64,000 nt of DNA, taken from Candidatus Obscuribacterales bacterium. Its GTDB lineage: Bacteria; Cyanobacteriota; Vampirovibrionia; Obscuribacterales; Obscuribacteraceae. Of this stretch, positions 17,668-26,566 are shown piece after piece. The position numbers were made by a program, and so were the translations under genes. Within the stretch, counting starts at the first letter, position 1, and each line of letters starts with the position of its first letter. The DNA lies in NCBI GenBank assembly GCA_031292355.1, contig JARLHI010000076.1, positions 62,001-126,000 of the forward strand, written 5' to 3'. A model generated the notes under the pieces. That model was not told where the DNA came from, ran no database searches, and saw nothing but the letters and a program-made list of their open reading frames with translations.

Positions 17668-19170
17668 TTAAAACTTTCCTTGCGCGAGTGATGCATGTCC
17701 GTCAGGATCGAACTTCAAAACGACAGCATCAGGAGCTTGCATCGGCACAATTTTGTCATATATTTGCCAGTCGATACCTGGATAATGCAAATCAGCAAAT
17801 TGCTTAACTTGCTTACCGAGCTCCGAATCTCGCTCTGCAAGAACCAACCACTGGGTTTGCAAACCCAATCTGTTCCTCAAATAACTACCATCTGTTCGCA
17901 GCCACGCGTTGCATGCCGGTGGATCGACAACGACGACACTCTTTGCCTGATTGATTTTAGTTTTGTACTTCAACAAAGAAGCATCCTCATTGCTGCTCAA
18001 TGAAGATGCGTGAGAATACCAGCCGAGCAATCCAGCGCGCTGAGGCTGCGTACACCACACGACAACAACGGACACCAGTACGGTCAACACGACAGTCAGC
18101 CACTTCGGCGCACTCACGGCTTTTGCAGTCGGAATCGCCAGAAGCAAAATAAAGGCACTTTGAAAACAAATCCATGCCAGAGCATAAAACTCGCAAAAGT
18201 GGTTAGGCAAAAGACTGAAGGGACCGATTAGAGACATGCTCTGCAATGTAAGCAACAACAATTCTCTCTTGTATGAAGCATGGTTTCTCGCTAACACATA
18301 GAGAGACCCTATTGCCTGGACCAGACACGCAATTACAGCCCCTTTAGTACAGAACAAATACCGCTTATACGTATGCAAAATGCTGGACACCCCGAGCCCC
18401 ATCTCATAGTGAACGCTCTGTCCTGAGAAAAACTGCGACGGTGCTATAACTTTTTGCAGCACGAAAGTAGCACCCAGTACCAGTCCAGTCGACAGCAAAA
18501 CAATAATTGCTTTTTTCTTGTCACCACCACGGCTGGTGCCTATTTGAAAACCAAAAAACAAAAGCATTGGCAGCGCGAAATCTTCCTTGCACAAAAGGCT
18601 CGCAATAGAAAGAAGTATTGGTGCTAAAAGCCAGTATGCTTTGAACTTCTCATCTCGCAAAGACAAAAACGAGAGCATCGATGCCACAGCGAAAGAGCCG
18701 GACATGACGCCAAGAATTGCTCCAGAAAAATAGAAATACTGAGTCAAATATTCAAAACAAACCGCAGTGATAGCAGCTATGACAGTCAATCCTATGACTT
18801 TGCTCTTGATCGCGAAAAGCGCTTTTGTATATGTAAAAACAAGAGCAATATAGGCAATAACCCAGATTTCAGCGATGAGGAAAAATTTCCTTGGTCCTAG
18901 AGCACAGAGAAAAGACCACATCACTGTCGACAGTGGTCGAAACCAGGAAGTGCGAATGTTACTTAAAGTCGATCCAAAACCATCGAAATCATCGCTAAAA
19001 ACTGGCGCTGCGCCAAGTAATGACGCATGTGAGACGACCAGATGGACGAGCAAAAAAGCAAAACCGACGACGCAAAAATTTATGAGCAAGTCTGTGCCGA
19101 TTGAAAAAGCGCTGGTTTCAGGGCTTAAGACAAAAACGTCATCAGGCTGAGTCAATTTTGTAGCAGTCAC
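17668..19170 (-). CDS. Polytopic GT-C-like membrane protein
   Basis: About ten hydrophobic segments span residues 25-400, then a soluble domain of about 100 residues. After the first membrane segment the loop has FSDDFDGFGSTL, whose acidic pair matches the catalytic first-loop position of GT-C enzymes that use polyprenyl-phosphate sugars. The soluble end (VVVVDPPACNAWLR) would be extracytoplasmic. Possible roles are glycan decoration on the outer face or polymerisation. I cannot exclude a Wzy-like polymerase, since those share only topology. It is first in a two-gene minus operon. Confidence 0.55.
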   Translation of the reverse strand: MTATKLTQPDDVFVLSPETSAFSIGTDLLINFCVVGFAFLLVHLVVSHASLLGAAPVFSDDFDGFGSTLSNIRTSWFRPLSTVMWSFLCALGPRKFFLIAEIWVIAYIALVFTYTKALFAIKSKVIGLTVIAAITAVCFEYLTQYFYFSGAILGVMSGSFAVASMLSFLSLRDEKFKAYWLLAPILLSIASLLCKEDFALPMLLFFGFQIGTSRGGDKKKAIIVLLSTGLVLGATFVLQKVIAPSQFFSGQSVHYEMGLGVSSILHTYKRYLFCTKGAVIACLVQAIGSLYVLARNHASYKRELLLLTLQSMSLIGPFSLLPNHFCEFYALAWICFQSAFILLLAIPTAKAVSAPKWLTVVLTVLVSVVVVWCTQPQRAGLLGWYSHASSLSSNEDASLLKYKTKINQAKSVVVVDPPACNAWLRTDGSYLRNRLGLQTQWLVLAERDSELGKQVKQFADLHYPGIDWQIYDKIVPMQAPDAVVLKFDPDGHASLAQGKF

Positions 19171-19359
19171 TCAAAATCTCGCTTTTACCGCGCCCCGCCT
19201 CGAACCACGAAGCACATGCAGGGCATGATATAACGCCATCGCTCGGGCGTCGTTACGCAATCCTAATTATCGACAGATTTGTTAATAGGGTTTAAGCGCG
19301 CCAGACATACCCAATTCGCCAGGTGTCACCTCCTAGAGCTAAACTGAGCCTGCTAGGGA

Positions 19360-19373
19360 CGTGATAAAGTCAT
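19360..19373 (+). promoter_or_regulatory. CGTGATAAAGTCAT element, copy 1
   Basis: This 14-mer ends 34 bp before the ATG at 19408. An identical copy occurs at 35635-35648, 41 bp before the epimerase start, and a partial CGTGATAGCATT lies at 48120-48131, 36 bp before the dehydratase start. GATAAA could serve as a -10 box, but no good -35 is visible. Confidence 0.35.
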
Positions 19374-19407
19374 AGCCAGCATTCCTTTCCGAACTATCGC
19401 ACCGCCA

Positions 19408-20151
19408 ATGTCTCAAGTTGATATCAGCATTATCGTCACCACTCACTCAGAGGGACGCCTGGCGCATCCGACTCTAAAGAGTGTGACTGCGGCAATTGCT
19501 GAATGCAAAAAAGTGGGAATCACAACAGAGTGGCTAATCGTCGTCGATCGTCCAACCCCAGATTTGCTCAACTATTTAGAGGCATTCCCACCAGCTTGCA
19601 ACAGAATTGAGACGACGGATTTCGGTGACCCAGGCTTAGCACGCAATCACGCAATCAAACTTATTAAAGGCAAATATGTCACCGTGCTAGATGGAGACGA
19701 CCTCTGGAGCGCCAACTGGTTGACCGCCGCTTACGCCTTCTGCGAAAACTTTCCCAAACCATGCGTTGCGCATTGCGAAACCAAAATCATGTTCGAGCGC
19801 AAAGAATTCATCGCCCACAATATTGATCAAGAATCACCAGACTTTCATCCTGAAGGACTGCTTGAGAAAAATTACTGGAATCCATCTTGTTTTGCCCGAC
19901 GTGAAACTTTTCTCGAACATCCATATGCTGCTTCCGATCTGCCTAATGGCATTGGTTATGAAGATTGGTACTGGAATTTGGAAATTATGAAAGGAGGGAA
20001 ACTGCATAAAGTAGTTCCTCAGACCATGCACGCTATTCGCTTCAAAAGCTGGAAAACATCGCAGCTTGCAACGAGCGCCGCAAACGAATGCGTAATGATG
20101 GCCAGTAACTTCTTCAACTTGCCCTTTCAAGAAGGTAGGGGCAAACAATGA
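19408..20151 (+). CDS. GT2 glycosyltransferase
   Basis: A 247-residue GT-A enzyme. ISIIVTTHSEGR starts the fold, the second strand reads LIVVDRPTPD, and LDGDDLW is the metal site. PGLARNHAI is the usual helix that positions the donor. Its stop overlaps the next ATG by four bases (ATGA), so it is translationally coupled to the repeat protein, suggesting that the two products work as a pair. Confidence 0.87.
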   Translation: MSQVDISIIVTTHSEGRLAHPTLKSVTAAIAECKKVGITTEWLIVVDRPTPDLLNYLEAFPPACNRIETTDFGDPGLARNHAIKLIKGKYVTVLDGDDLWSANWLTAAYAFCENFPKPCVAHCETKIMFERKEFIAHNIDQESPDFHPEGLLEKNYWNPSCFARRETFLEHPYAASDLPNGIGYEDWYWNLEIMKGGKLHKVVPQTMHAIRFKSWKTSQLATSAANECVMMASNFFNLPFQEGRGKQ

Positions 20152-21407
20152 CTGTGCAAGCGCAAACAGCCGTAGACACGATCGCAGAGAGCGGCATCTT
20201 CGATGCGAACTATTATATGCAACAGGCAAAGCAGAAGTTTGCCTCGATTGAAAAGGCGGTCGAACATTATCTCGCAGTAGGATGCTCCAATAATCTCAAT
20301 CCGCATCTTCTTTTTAATACCAAATTCTACTTAGATAAAAATCAAGATGTCGCTAAAGCTGGCGTCAATCCACTCGTGCATTACATTTTGCAAGGCGGCT
20401 TTGAAAATCGAAAGCCCTGTCCACAATTTGACAGCGTCTTTTATTTGAACGCACATCCAGATGTAAAAGCGCTAAAAACCAACCCTTTATCCCACTTTAT
20501 TTTGCTTGGCGCAAGAGAAGGACGAAGACCCAATGCCACTTTCGATAGCGCTTTTTATTTAGAGCAATATGCTGACGTCAAAGAATCTGGCTTAAATCCT
20601 CTCATCCACTACATCACCACCGGTGAAAAAGAAGGTCGACGCCCTAACTCGCGACCGCTTTATCCGCGCGACCTGTATTTGCAGATGCGGCAACTCGAGC
20701 CACTACTGCCGCAATATGAGGCGCTGCAATCATTGCGCGAATCCAAAGAGTCACACATAAGCAGTGCTGGTTTTGTTTACGACAGACTCAAAACAGAAAT
20801 CACCGAAGCCTTCACGCATTTGTATGTTTGCGCAAACAATCCACAAAGCCTGAAAACGGCAGCAGTATTTGTTAAGGCTCTGACTCAAACAGGCGACCAC
20901 AATAAAGCACTTATAGTCATCACCGGTCGCGCTCAAGATGACGCCGAAAGGACTTCAGAACAATTGAAATCGTCTGTAAAAATTATGAGTCTTCAAGGCT
21001 TTGGCAAAAAACTGGAGAGCGAAGAAGAGCTGCAGGTAATCTGTCGTCTGGCTATTCAAGCGCAACCGCATGTTATTCATGCGATTGATTCGCTACCCTG
21101 TTTGAACTTATTTAGACGGATGCACAAACCACTTTCGCTGAAAAGCAAACTTTTCGCCTCCGCTCATGCTTTTGCTATTGATGACGACGGGATTTTGTCT
21201 GGACCCAATTTATTTTTGAGTCCGTGCGCTGACGCATTATCAGCCATTCTTGCGGCAAATAGAGAAGTGGCTGCCCAGCTAATCGAACAAATCGGTTTCG
21301 ATCAACAATTCTCCCAAAGAATTGTTGTCCTCAGCCCAGAGACACCAAATTCAATGTCTGAAAAATTGCAGCAGCTAGACTACTATTTAGAAGAATCTTC
21401 AATCTGA
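20148..21407 (+). CDS. Repeat protein with a half GT4-like domain
   Basis: Residues about 18-165 contain four copies of the FD-x-x-FYL ... NPL-x-HYI-x-x-G ... EGRRP repeat, in their most regular form in this window. Residues 165-240 are helical. Residues about 245-410 resemble the N-terminal Rossmann half of a GT4, with TAAVFVKALTQTGDHNKALI and AQPHVIHAIDSLP, but no C-terminal donor-binding half follows. It is either a truncated GT4, perhaps broken by events that brought in the adjacent toxin-antitoxin pair, or a non-catalytic partner of the coupled GT2. Confidence 0.7.
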   Translation: MTVQAQTAVDTIAESGIFDANYYMQQAKQKFASIEKAVEHYLAVGCSNNLNPHLLFNTKFYLDKNQDVAKAGVNPLVHYILQGGFENRKPCPQFDSVFYLNAHPDVKALKTNPLSHFILLGAREGRRPNATFDSAFYLEQYADVKESGLNPLIHYITTGEKEGRRPNSRPLYPRDLYLQMRQLEPLLPQYEALQSLRESKESHISSAGFVYDRLKTEITEAFTHLYVCANNPQSLKTAAVFVKALTQTGDHNKALIVITGRAQDDAERTSEQLKSSVKIMSLQGFGKKLESEEELQVICRLAIQAQPHVIHAIDSLPCLNLFRRMHKPLSLKSKLFASAHAFAIDDDGILSGPNLFLSPCADALSAILAANREVAAQLIEQIGFDQQFSQRIVVLSPETPNSMSEKLQQLDYYLEESSI

Positions 21408-21458
21408 CTTATTGCAGAGCTCCTTGGCAAAGCCCCATCTTGCTGAGCCAATAAAGCT

Positions 21459-21503
21459 TTGACCAAAAAGTGATATCAATCATGATACAATGCAATCATT
21501 GCA
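21459..21503 (+). promoter_or_regulatory. Operator/promoter region of the FitAB-like pair
   Basis: TTGACC (21459-21464) is a fair -35; TACAAT (21486-21491) is a fair -10 but 21 bp away. Two inverted repeats follow: TATCA-4-TGATA (21474-21487) and TGCAAT-C-ATTGCA (21491-21503). They suit autorepression by the ribbon-helix-helix antitoxin bound to its toxin, as known for this family. Confidence 0.5.
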
Positions 21504-21526
21504 ACAGAATGTAAGGAGTGAACTCA

Positions 21527-21766
21527 ATGGCTTCCGTCACCGTTCGCAACCTGTCCGATGAAACCCACCGTGCCTTGCGCATGCAGGCCGCCGCTCATGG
21601 ACGCAGCACTGAGGCAGAGATCCGTGCAATCCTGGAAATAGCCGTCCGTCCCGAGAGCCGGATCAAACTTGGCTCCCTGCTTGCCGAAATTGGTCGCGAA
21701 GTAGGCGGCGTCGATCTTGATATTCAACGCGATAGAGCACCGGCTGAGCCCTTGAGTTTTGAATGA
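21527..21766 (+). CDS. FitA-like ribbon-helix-helix antitoxin
   Basis: A 79-residue protein. The N-terminal strand and helices (MASVTVRNLSDETHRALRMQ) are typical of the Arc/MetJ-like FitA antitoxins, which bind DNA as dimers, while the C-terminus wraps the PIN toxin. I chose ATG 21527, 8 bp after AAGGAG, rather than the GTG at 21518 that overlaps the ribosome site. Its stop overlaps the toxin start by 4 bp (ATGA). Codon use looks richer in G and C than the flanking GT genes, suggesting transfer. Confidence 0.9.
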   Translation: MASVTVRNLSDETHRALRMQAAAHGRSTEAEIRAILEIAVRPESRIKLGSLLAEIGREVGGVDLDIQRDRAPAEPLSFE

Positions 21767-22191
21767 TTCTGCTTGATACCAACGTCATTTCCGAGCCATT
21801 AAAAGTACACGGCGACACAAACGTGCTTGCTTGGATTGACGCACAAATCATCGAAACGCTGTACCTATCGGCAATCACATTAGCCGAACTACGCTTTGGT
21901 ATCGCCGTGCTACCCGATGGCCAACGCCGGAACACGCTCCATACAGGGCTTGAGAGGCGTGTTTTACCATTGTTCGCTGGCCGCATCCTGCCGTTCGATG
22001 AGGCTGCATCGAAGGCTTACGCGAAGTTACGAGCCGACGCTCGCGCCACTGGACGCGACATGGCACTAGCAGACGGTTATATCGCTGGCATCGCCTCCAC
22101 ACATGATTTCATAGTCGCCACGCGCGATACATCACCTTTTGAAGCAGCTGGCTTGACCGTCATCAACCCTTGGCGGTCGAAAACAAATTGA
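21763..22191 (+). CDS. FitB/VapC-like PIN-domain toxin
   Basis: A 142-residue PIN ribonuclease, expected to cut RNA when not held by FitA. The acidic metal-binding set is complete: Asp5 (LLDTNVISE), Glu42 (TLAELRFG), Asp104 (LADGYIA) and Asp122 (TRDTSPFE). It therefore looks active. It is coupled to the antitoxin by an ATGA overlap and ends with the family's usual INPW. It lies between GT genes and appears to be an acquired module. Confidence 0.92.
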   Translation: MILLDTNVISEPLKVHGDTNVLAWIDAQIIETLYLSAITLAELRFGIAVLPDGQRRNTLHTGLERRVLPLFAGRILPFDEAASKAYAKLRADARATGRDMALADGYIAGIASTHDFIVATRDTSPFEAAGLTVINPWRSKTN

Positions 22192-22286
22192 TTCGCAATC
22201 GACACGTAAAACAATCTGCAAATAGACTAGTAGACTGCAGTGTCTAATCAACGACTCAGCAAGGAACACTGGCCCTAAGGCACAAC

Positions 22287-23189
22287 ATGATAAAAATTCG
22301 AATCGGCATTGTCACTTTCAACAATTCGCAAAATCAGCTCAAGCGATTATTGGAATCAATTTCCACAAGCGCCGCATTACTGCGAAAAAACATCGCTCTA
22401 GATCTATCTATAACAGGCATCGACAATGGTGCCCCTTGCTTCGAACAAGCAGCTAACAGTGCAAGCTTGATTTTGCCAATAAATATTACGACCGTGCCTA
22501 CATCAGGAAACATCGGCTTCGGCAAAGCAATGAATTTGCTGATGTTGCAAGCCTTTGCACCGCCAGATGAAAGCATTGCGAAAGTAGAAACAGCTCTGGA
22601 ACTATTCATTGCTGTCAATCCTGATGGACTTTTTCATCGCCAGTGCCTGGGCGAATTGATAGCTGCCGCAGCAACATTTAAAGATGCACTGCTTGAGGCA
22701 AGACAATTTCCCGAAGAGCATCCCAAGCCTTATTCAATTGCCACCGGTGAAACACCATGGGCGACTGGAGCATGCCTGGCCATACCCAGAAAGATGTACG
22801 AAACAATTGGTGGCTTCGACGAAAATCTCTTTCTTTATGGCGAAGACGTGGATTTATCCTGGCGGGCACAGGCGGCAGGCTTTGCGATAAAGCTCGTGCA
22901 CGATGCCATTTTTGTGCACCCTACGCTTGGCCGCGTCTGGTCCAAAGAAGCCAAAAAGCACTTCTTTCTGTCGGCAGTTTATCTTGCTGCCAAATGGCAT
23001 GCTGAAGACTTCCAACGACTCTATGAAGAACAATTTCGCAGTCGATTCGATCAAAGCCAGGATATTGAACTGCTTAACACGGTCATAAATGCAGCAAAGA
23101 AAGCATCTACCAATATCGTCAACACCACCGGGTTCAAGCCTTTTTTTGACGAAGGCAAATCATTCAGTGTCGCGCGCTGGTCATACTAA
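22287..23189 (+). CDS. GT2 glycosyltransferase, rhamnosyltransferase type
   Basis: A 300-residue GT2. IRIGIVTFNNSQNQL starts the fold, GNIGFGKAMN positions the donor, and AVNPDG is the variant metal site usual in this subgroup. ATGACLAIPR and LYGEDVDLSWRAQAAG are the acceptor and catalytic-base segments of rhamnosyltransferase-like proteins. ATG 22287 follows AAGG by 7 bp. It is first in a plus-strand run with two acyltransferases and a GT-C protein. Confidence 0.9.
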   Translation: MIKIRIGIVTFNNSQNQLKRLLESISTSAALLRKNIALDLSITGIDNGAPCFEQAANSASLILPINITTVPTSGNIGFGKAMNLLMLQAFAPPDESIAKVETALELFIAVNPDGLFHRQCLGELIAAAATFKDALLEARQFPEEHPKPYSIATGETPWATGACLAIPRKMYETIGGFDENLFLYGEDVDLSWRAQAAGFAIKLVHDAIFVHPTLGRVWSKEAKKHFFLSAVYLAAKWHAEDFQRLYEEQFRSRFDQSQDIELLNTVINAAKKASTNIVNTTGFKPFFDEGKSFSVARWSY

Positions 23190-23309
23190 AATAGCCGCAC
23201 TTAGCGATGTTCTCCTTTTAGATGAGCCTGGCTCCATGTCACTCTAGCCTGTCAATGGGATAATAATCCCCTCGTGTAATTTCGTTAATCTGACAAAGGA
23301 AATAATTCC

Positions 23310-24602
23310 TTGGAGCTATCGCCGCCGCCTCTGATAGAAAGTATTGCGAGCCCTGTCAATTCAGCGGCCATTGTTTTGCCAGTCAATAAAGTGGACCAGT
23401 TCCTGGCGCTTCGAGGCATCGCCTGTCTGATCGTTCTTCTTGGACATTGCTTCCTGCGCATGACCACGCTGGTCGATAAGGTTAGCTTCGGAGGATATGA
23501 CTTCACCTGGCTTATCCGTCCAAACGCCACTATCGGCATGTACATATTTTTCACGCTATCTGGTTATCTCATGGGCAATCAGTTTTTTAGCGGCAAATAC
23601 AAAATTTCGACGCACGGGATTTTGAATTTTTTCCGGGCAAGAATAATGCGTATCGTGCCTCTCTTCTACGCCCTTACTTTGTTTTATCTCATTTACGATG
23701 GCGCAGATTTTTTGAGAGACTTTCATCCAAATCAGTTGCTTAAAATTCTCACATTTACGTACAGCATCTGGCCGTTTGAATATTCTGGCGACCACTTCTG
23801 GTCAATTGCTACCGAAATGCAATTCTATCTGTTCGTGCCTGCCCTGTTTTTCATCTGCAAGCGCTTTTGTAAAAACGGCTATTTTTTGATCGGCAGTCTG
23901 GTGTGTGTGCTCCTGTGCCTGGAGCTTTATCGAGCGCAGGTTTTTCCAAAATGCTTATTGCCGAACGGCGTATTAGATATGGCGCAGTATCAAAAGAAAA
24001 TCTATTACCCGCTGATTGGAAATCTCGACGTATTTTTCATCGGCTTCTGGTTGAACATGTTTTATCAATGGCAAAGTGAGACAGATAATGCAGGCAACAT
24101 CAAACGATTCTTCGCCACAATGGTGGCAAAGTTGCAAGGGCCAGCATTATCGAAATCATCGCTCAGCCGATTAGGAATGGCCTGGGTCGCGATTCTTTCG
24201 TGCTACGTCGCAACCACCTACATGTTGCACGGCAACCAGCATTATTTCAATATGCGATTTGGTGTTCTTAATTTACTGACCTCTGCGGCTACGGCAATTT
24301 TTATTGTGATTGCACGCGGAGCTGAAACCAATACGAAAAATGCGCATCTCAATATCGCTGCATGCATAAAGAACCCTTTCAGACTTATAGACTGCGTCGG
24401 CGTTCTATCCTACGGAGTTTACCTCTGGCATATTTCGATTTTATCTTTCATTGCCATGATCGTTATTAGAGAAAATACTGTTCACGATTATCTGGTTTTG
24501 GTTTTATCAACGAGTGTGCTGTCCATATTGTTTGCCACTGTCACCTACCTCGGTATTGAAAAGCCAATCAATCAGCTTAGATACAAACTTGCCACCAAAT
24601 AA
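23310..24602 (+). CDS. Acyltransferase-3 family membrane protein (OafA-like)
   Basis: Transfers acyl groups, usually acetyl, from the cytoplasm to a sugar of an exported or lipid-linked glycan. RGIACLIVLLGHCFL carries the conserved membrane histidine, FTLSGYLMGNQ follows, and FWSIATEMQFYLFVP is the family's WSL-x-x-E-x-QFY-like motif. About ten membrane helices fill the 430 residues. The open frame begins at TTG 23310, 8 bp after AAGGAAA; a later start is possible. It is followed by the GT-C gene after 6 bp. Confidence 0.9.
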   Translation: MELSPPPLIESIASPVNSAAIVLPVNKVDQFLALRGIACLIVLLGHCFLRMTTLVDKVSFGGYDFTWLIRPNATIGMYIFFTLSGYLMGNQFFSGKYKISTHGILNFFRARIMRIVPLFYALTLFYLIYDGADFLRDFHPNQLLKILTFTYSIWPFEYSGDHFWSIATEMQFYLFVPALFFICKRFCKNGYFLIGSLVCVLLCLELYRAQVFPKCLLPNGVLDMAQYQKKIYYPLIGNLDVFFIGFWLNMFYQWQSETDNAGNIKRFFATMVAKLQGPALSKSSLSRLGMAWVAILSCYVATTYMLHGNQHYFNMRFGVLNLLTSAATAIFIVIARGAETNTKNAHLNIAACIKNPFRLIDCVGVLSYGVYLWHISILSFIAMIVIRENTVHDYLVLVLSTSVLSILFATVTYLGIEKPINQLRYKLATK

Positions 24603-24608
24603 GTTGCA

Positions 24609-26492
24609 ATGACTTTTCTGACACCCCTGCTGTACATCTTAAAACATGTGGGCATCTTAGTATTTCTCACAGTTTCTAGCTGCGGCTTTGGTCTGTTTGC
24701 TGCGAAACTTCTTAAAATCAACAGCGACCAGGAAAACGCATCAGGAATAGAAAAAGTCTTTTTTCTATTCTGCTTAGGGCTCGGTATCTGGTCATATACC
24801 ATCTTCTTTTTGGGCACGCTCCATTTAATTTACAAATCGGCCCTCGCATTCCTTTTCGTCTTGTCTTTGCTGCCATATTTCACGCACCTTAAACAGCCTC
24901 GCCAATTTGTACTCAAAACAAGCAAGTCCTCGTTGTGGTGCTTGTTCCTACTTCTGTCGATCATTACAATACCTGTCTTTGTGCGCAGCTTATTTTGTGC
25001 CTCCGGCTGGGACGATACTATGTACCACCTGCCGATCGCGCGGGCTTTTTTAGAGGCGCACTACCTTGTCCCCACTCCATTTTTACGCTATGTCGTCTTC
25101 AACAATTTCACTAATTTGTTGTTTGTTCCTTTGTTCGCTATAGGCGGAGATACTGCTGCCCAGCAACTTTCAGTAGCTTCATTCATCTTTTGTGGCGTAG
25201 GCATCTACGCGTGTCTTAGAAGATTCAACTCCGAAAATGCGGGTCTGATTGGACTACTAACCTGGAGTTCCTCAGCCCTTTTCTGGGATTTGGGAAGCAC
25301 CGCGCTGGTCGACATGAACCTTGCATTGATGGGACTTGCCGGAGTTTTTGCTGGACTAAAAGCGTTTGAAGCCAGCGACAGCCCTCAGCGCAATCGCTAT
25401 GCGACTCTTGCCGGTATCTACTTCGGTTTCACCATCGCAAGCAAGCTATTAGGTGCGCTTCTGGTCGTTAGCTTTATGGCGACTGTGAACCTGGCTAACC
25501 TTGCCACCAATCGATTGCAAATTGCCAGAAACAAAACTGACTTCTTAATCTGCGTCAAAATGATGTTGACAATTGGGCTGATAATAGCCCCCTGGCTGAT
25601 TCGTAGTTCTTTAGTGACGGGCAATCCTATCTGGCCATTCGGCGAAAAAATATTTGGACTTGGGCATCTATGGTCGGCCTTTGACTACAATTCTCAAGCT
25701 GATTCTCTCGCTGCCACCAAAGGTGTGGCTCGCAATGCCTTTAACTTTTTCATTTTGCCCTGGCTAATGTCATTCTCAAACAATCAATTCGACAAGCTGA
25801 CATTCACACCATTCTTAGCTTTTGGCATTTACCTCGGCATCCCCCTACTTTTTGTTAAAGGATTTCGCTCCACAAAAATTGTCTTTGGCACAGTTTTTTG
25901 TTTTCTATTACTTTGGTTTGTCTCTACCCAGCAAGTGCGCTATTTAATGGTCGCAGCCCCGGTAATTTGCGTTCTTGCAGGAGCAGTATTGGACCGCTAC
26001 CTGCACGCCTTTGCGCCATCACCGAAACTGCGTTTTCTTCTTGTGACAATATCGAGCATTGCAGTACTAATTTTTGGCTTCGAACATATTGCGTACGCAG
26101 ACATGCGCGCGAACTGGGCAAGGTTGCCTTTCGATCAGACTCGGCGCTTTGAATATTTGAATTCGCGATTGCCAATGTTTACCACCATGAATACACTCAG
26201 CGTGCTACCTAAAGGCAAAATTTATGGACTCGAAATTGAAAATTTGCAGTTTTATTCTAATGGACTGATGATCGGTGATTGGTTTGGACCAGCCCGCTAC
26301 GAGGACTTCAGACTAAAAAAGACGACAGGCGAAACTCTTTACCGACATTTACGTGGTCTGGATGTGAAATACCTGGTAGTAAATCTCAACAACACCATCC
26401 ACTTTGAGCTGCCGACCGACAGCACGTTCAAACAACACTTCAGAAATATTTATTGCGATGGCAAAGGTGCAATTTACGAGCTGCAAAATTAA
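24609..26492 (+). CDS. Polytopic GT-C glycosyltransferase (GT39/ArnT-like)
   Basis: A 627-residue protein with about 12 hydrophobic segments. The first long extracytoplasmic loop contains SGWDDTMYHLPIARAF, matching the catalytic acidic motif of GT-C enzymes that take sugars from polyprenyl phosphate. A soluble domain of about 120 residues ends the protein (GKIYGLEIENLQFY, then a short GDWFGPARYEDF stretch). It probably adds a sugar outside the cytoplasmic membrane. A CDS for an acyltransferase lies on either side, as in a decoration cassette. Confidence 0.7.
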   Translation: MTFLTPLLYILKHVGILVFLTVSSCGFGLFAAKLLKINSDQENASGIEKVFFLFCLGLGIWSYTIFFLGTLHLIYKSALAFLFVLSLLPYFTHLKQPRQFVLKTSKSSLWCLFLLLSIITIPVFVRSLFCASGWDDTMYHLPIARAFLEAHYLVPTPFLRYVVFNNFTNLLFVPLFAIGGDTAAQQLSVASFIFCGVGIYACLRRFNSENAGLIGLLTWSSSALFWDLGSTALVDMNLALMGLAGVFAGLKAFEASDSPQRNRYATLAGIYFGFTIASKLLGALLVVSFMATVNLANLATNRLQIARNKTDFLICVKMMLTIGLIIAPWLIRSSLVTGNPIWPFGEKIFGLGHLWSAFDYNSQADSLAATKGVARNAFNFFILPWLMSFSNNQFDKLTFTPFLAFGIYLGIPLLFVKGFRSTKIVFGTVFCFLLLWFVSTQQVRYLMVAAPVICVLAGAVLDRYLHAFAPSPKLRFLLVTISSIAVLIFGFEHIAYADMRANWARLPFDQTRRFEYLNSRLPMFTTMNTLSVLPKGKIYGLEIENLQFYSNGLMIGDWFGPARYEDFRLKKTTGETLYRHLRGLDVKYLVVNLNNTIHFELPTDSTFKQHFRNIYCDGKGAIYELQN

Positions 26493-26566
26493 CGGAACCT
26501 ATGATTAAGCTGACCTAACACATTTATACTTGGATACCGCTAACATAAGGCAGTTCTCATGCTTTT

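Noticed and set aside
17668-26492. Wzy polymerase or Wzx flippase among the membrane proteins
   Set aside because: The 500- and 627-residue proteins have GT-C-like acidic first loops and soluble C-terminal domains, which fit GT-C enzymes better than Wzx or Wzy, although the first remains open.
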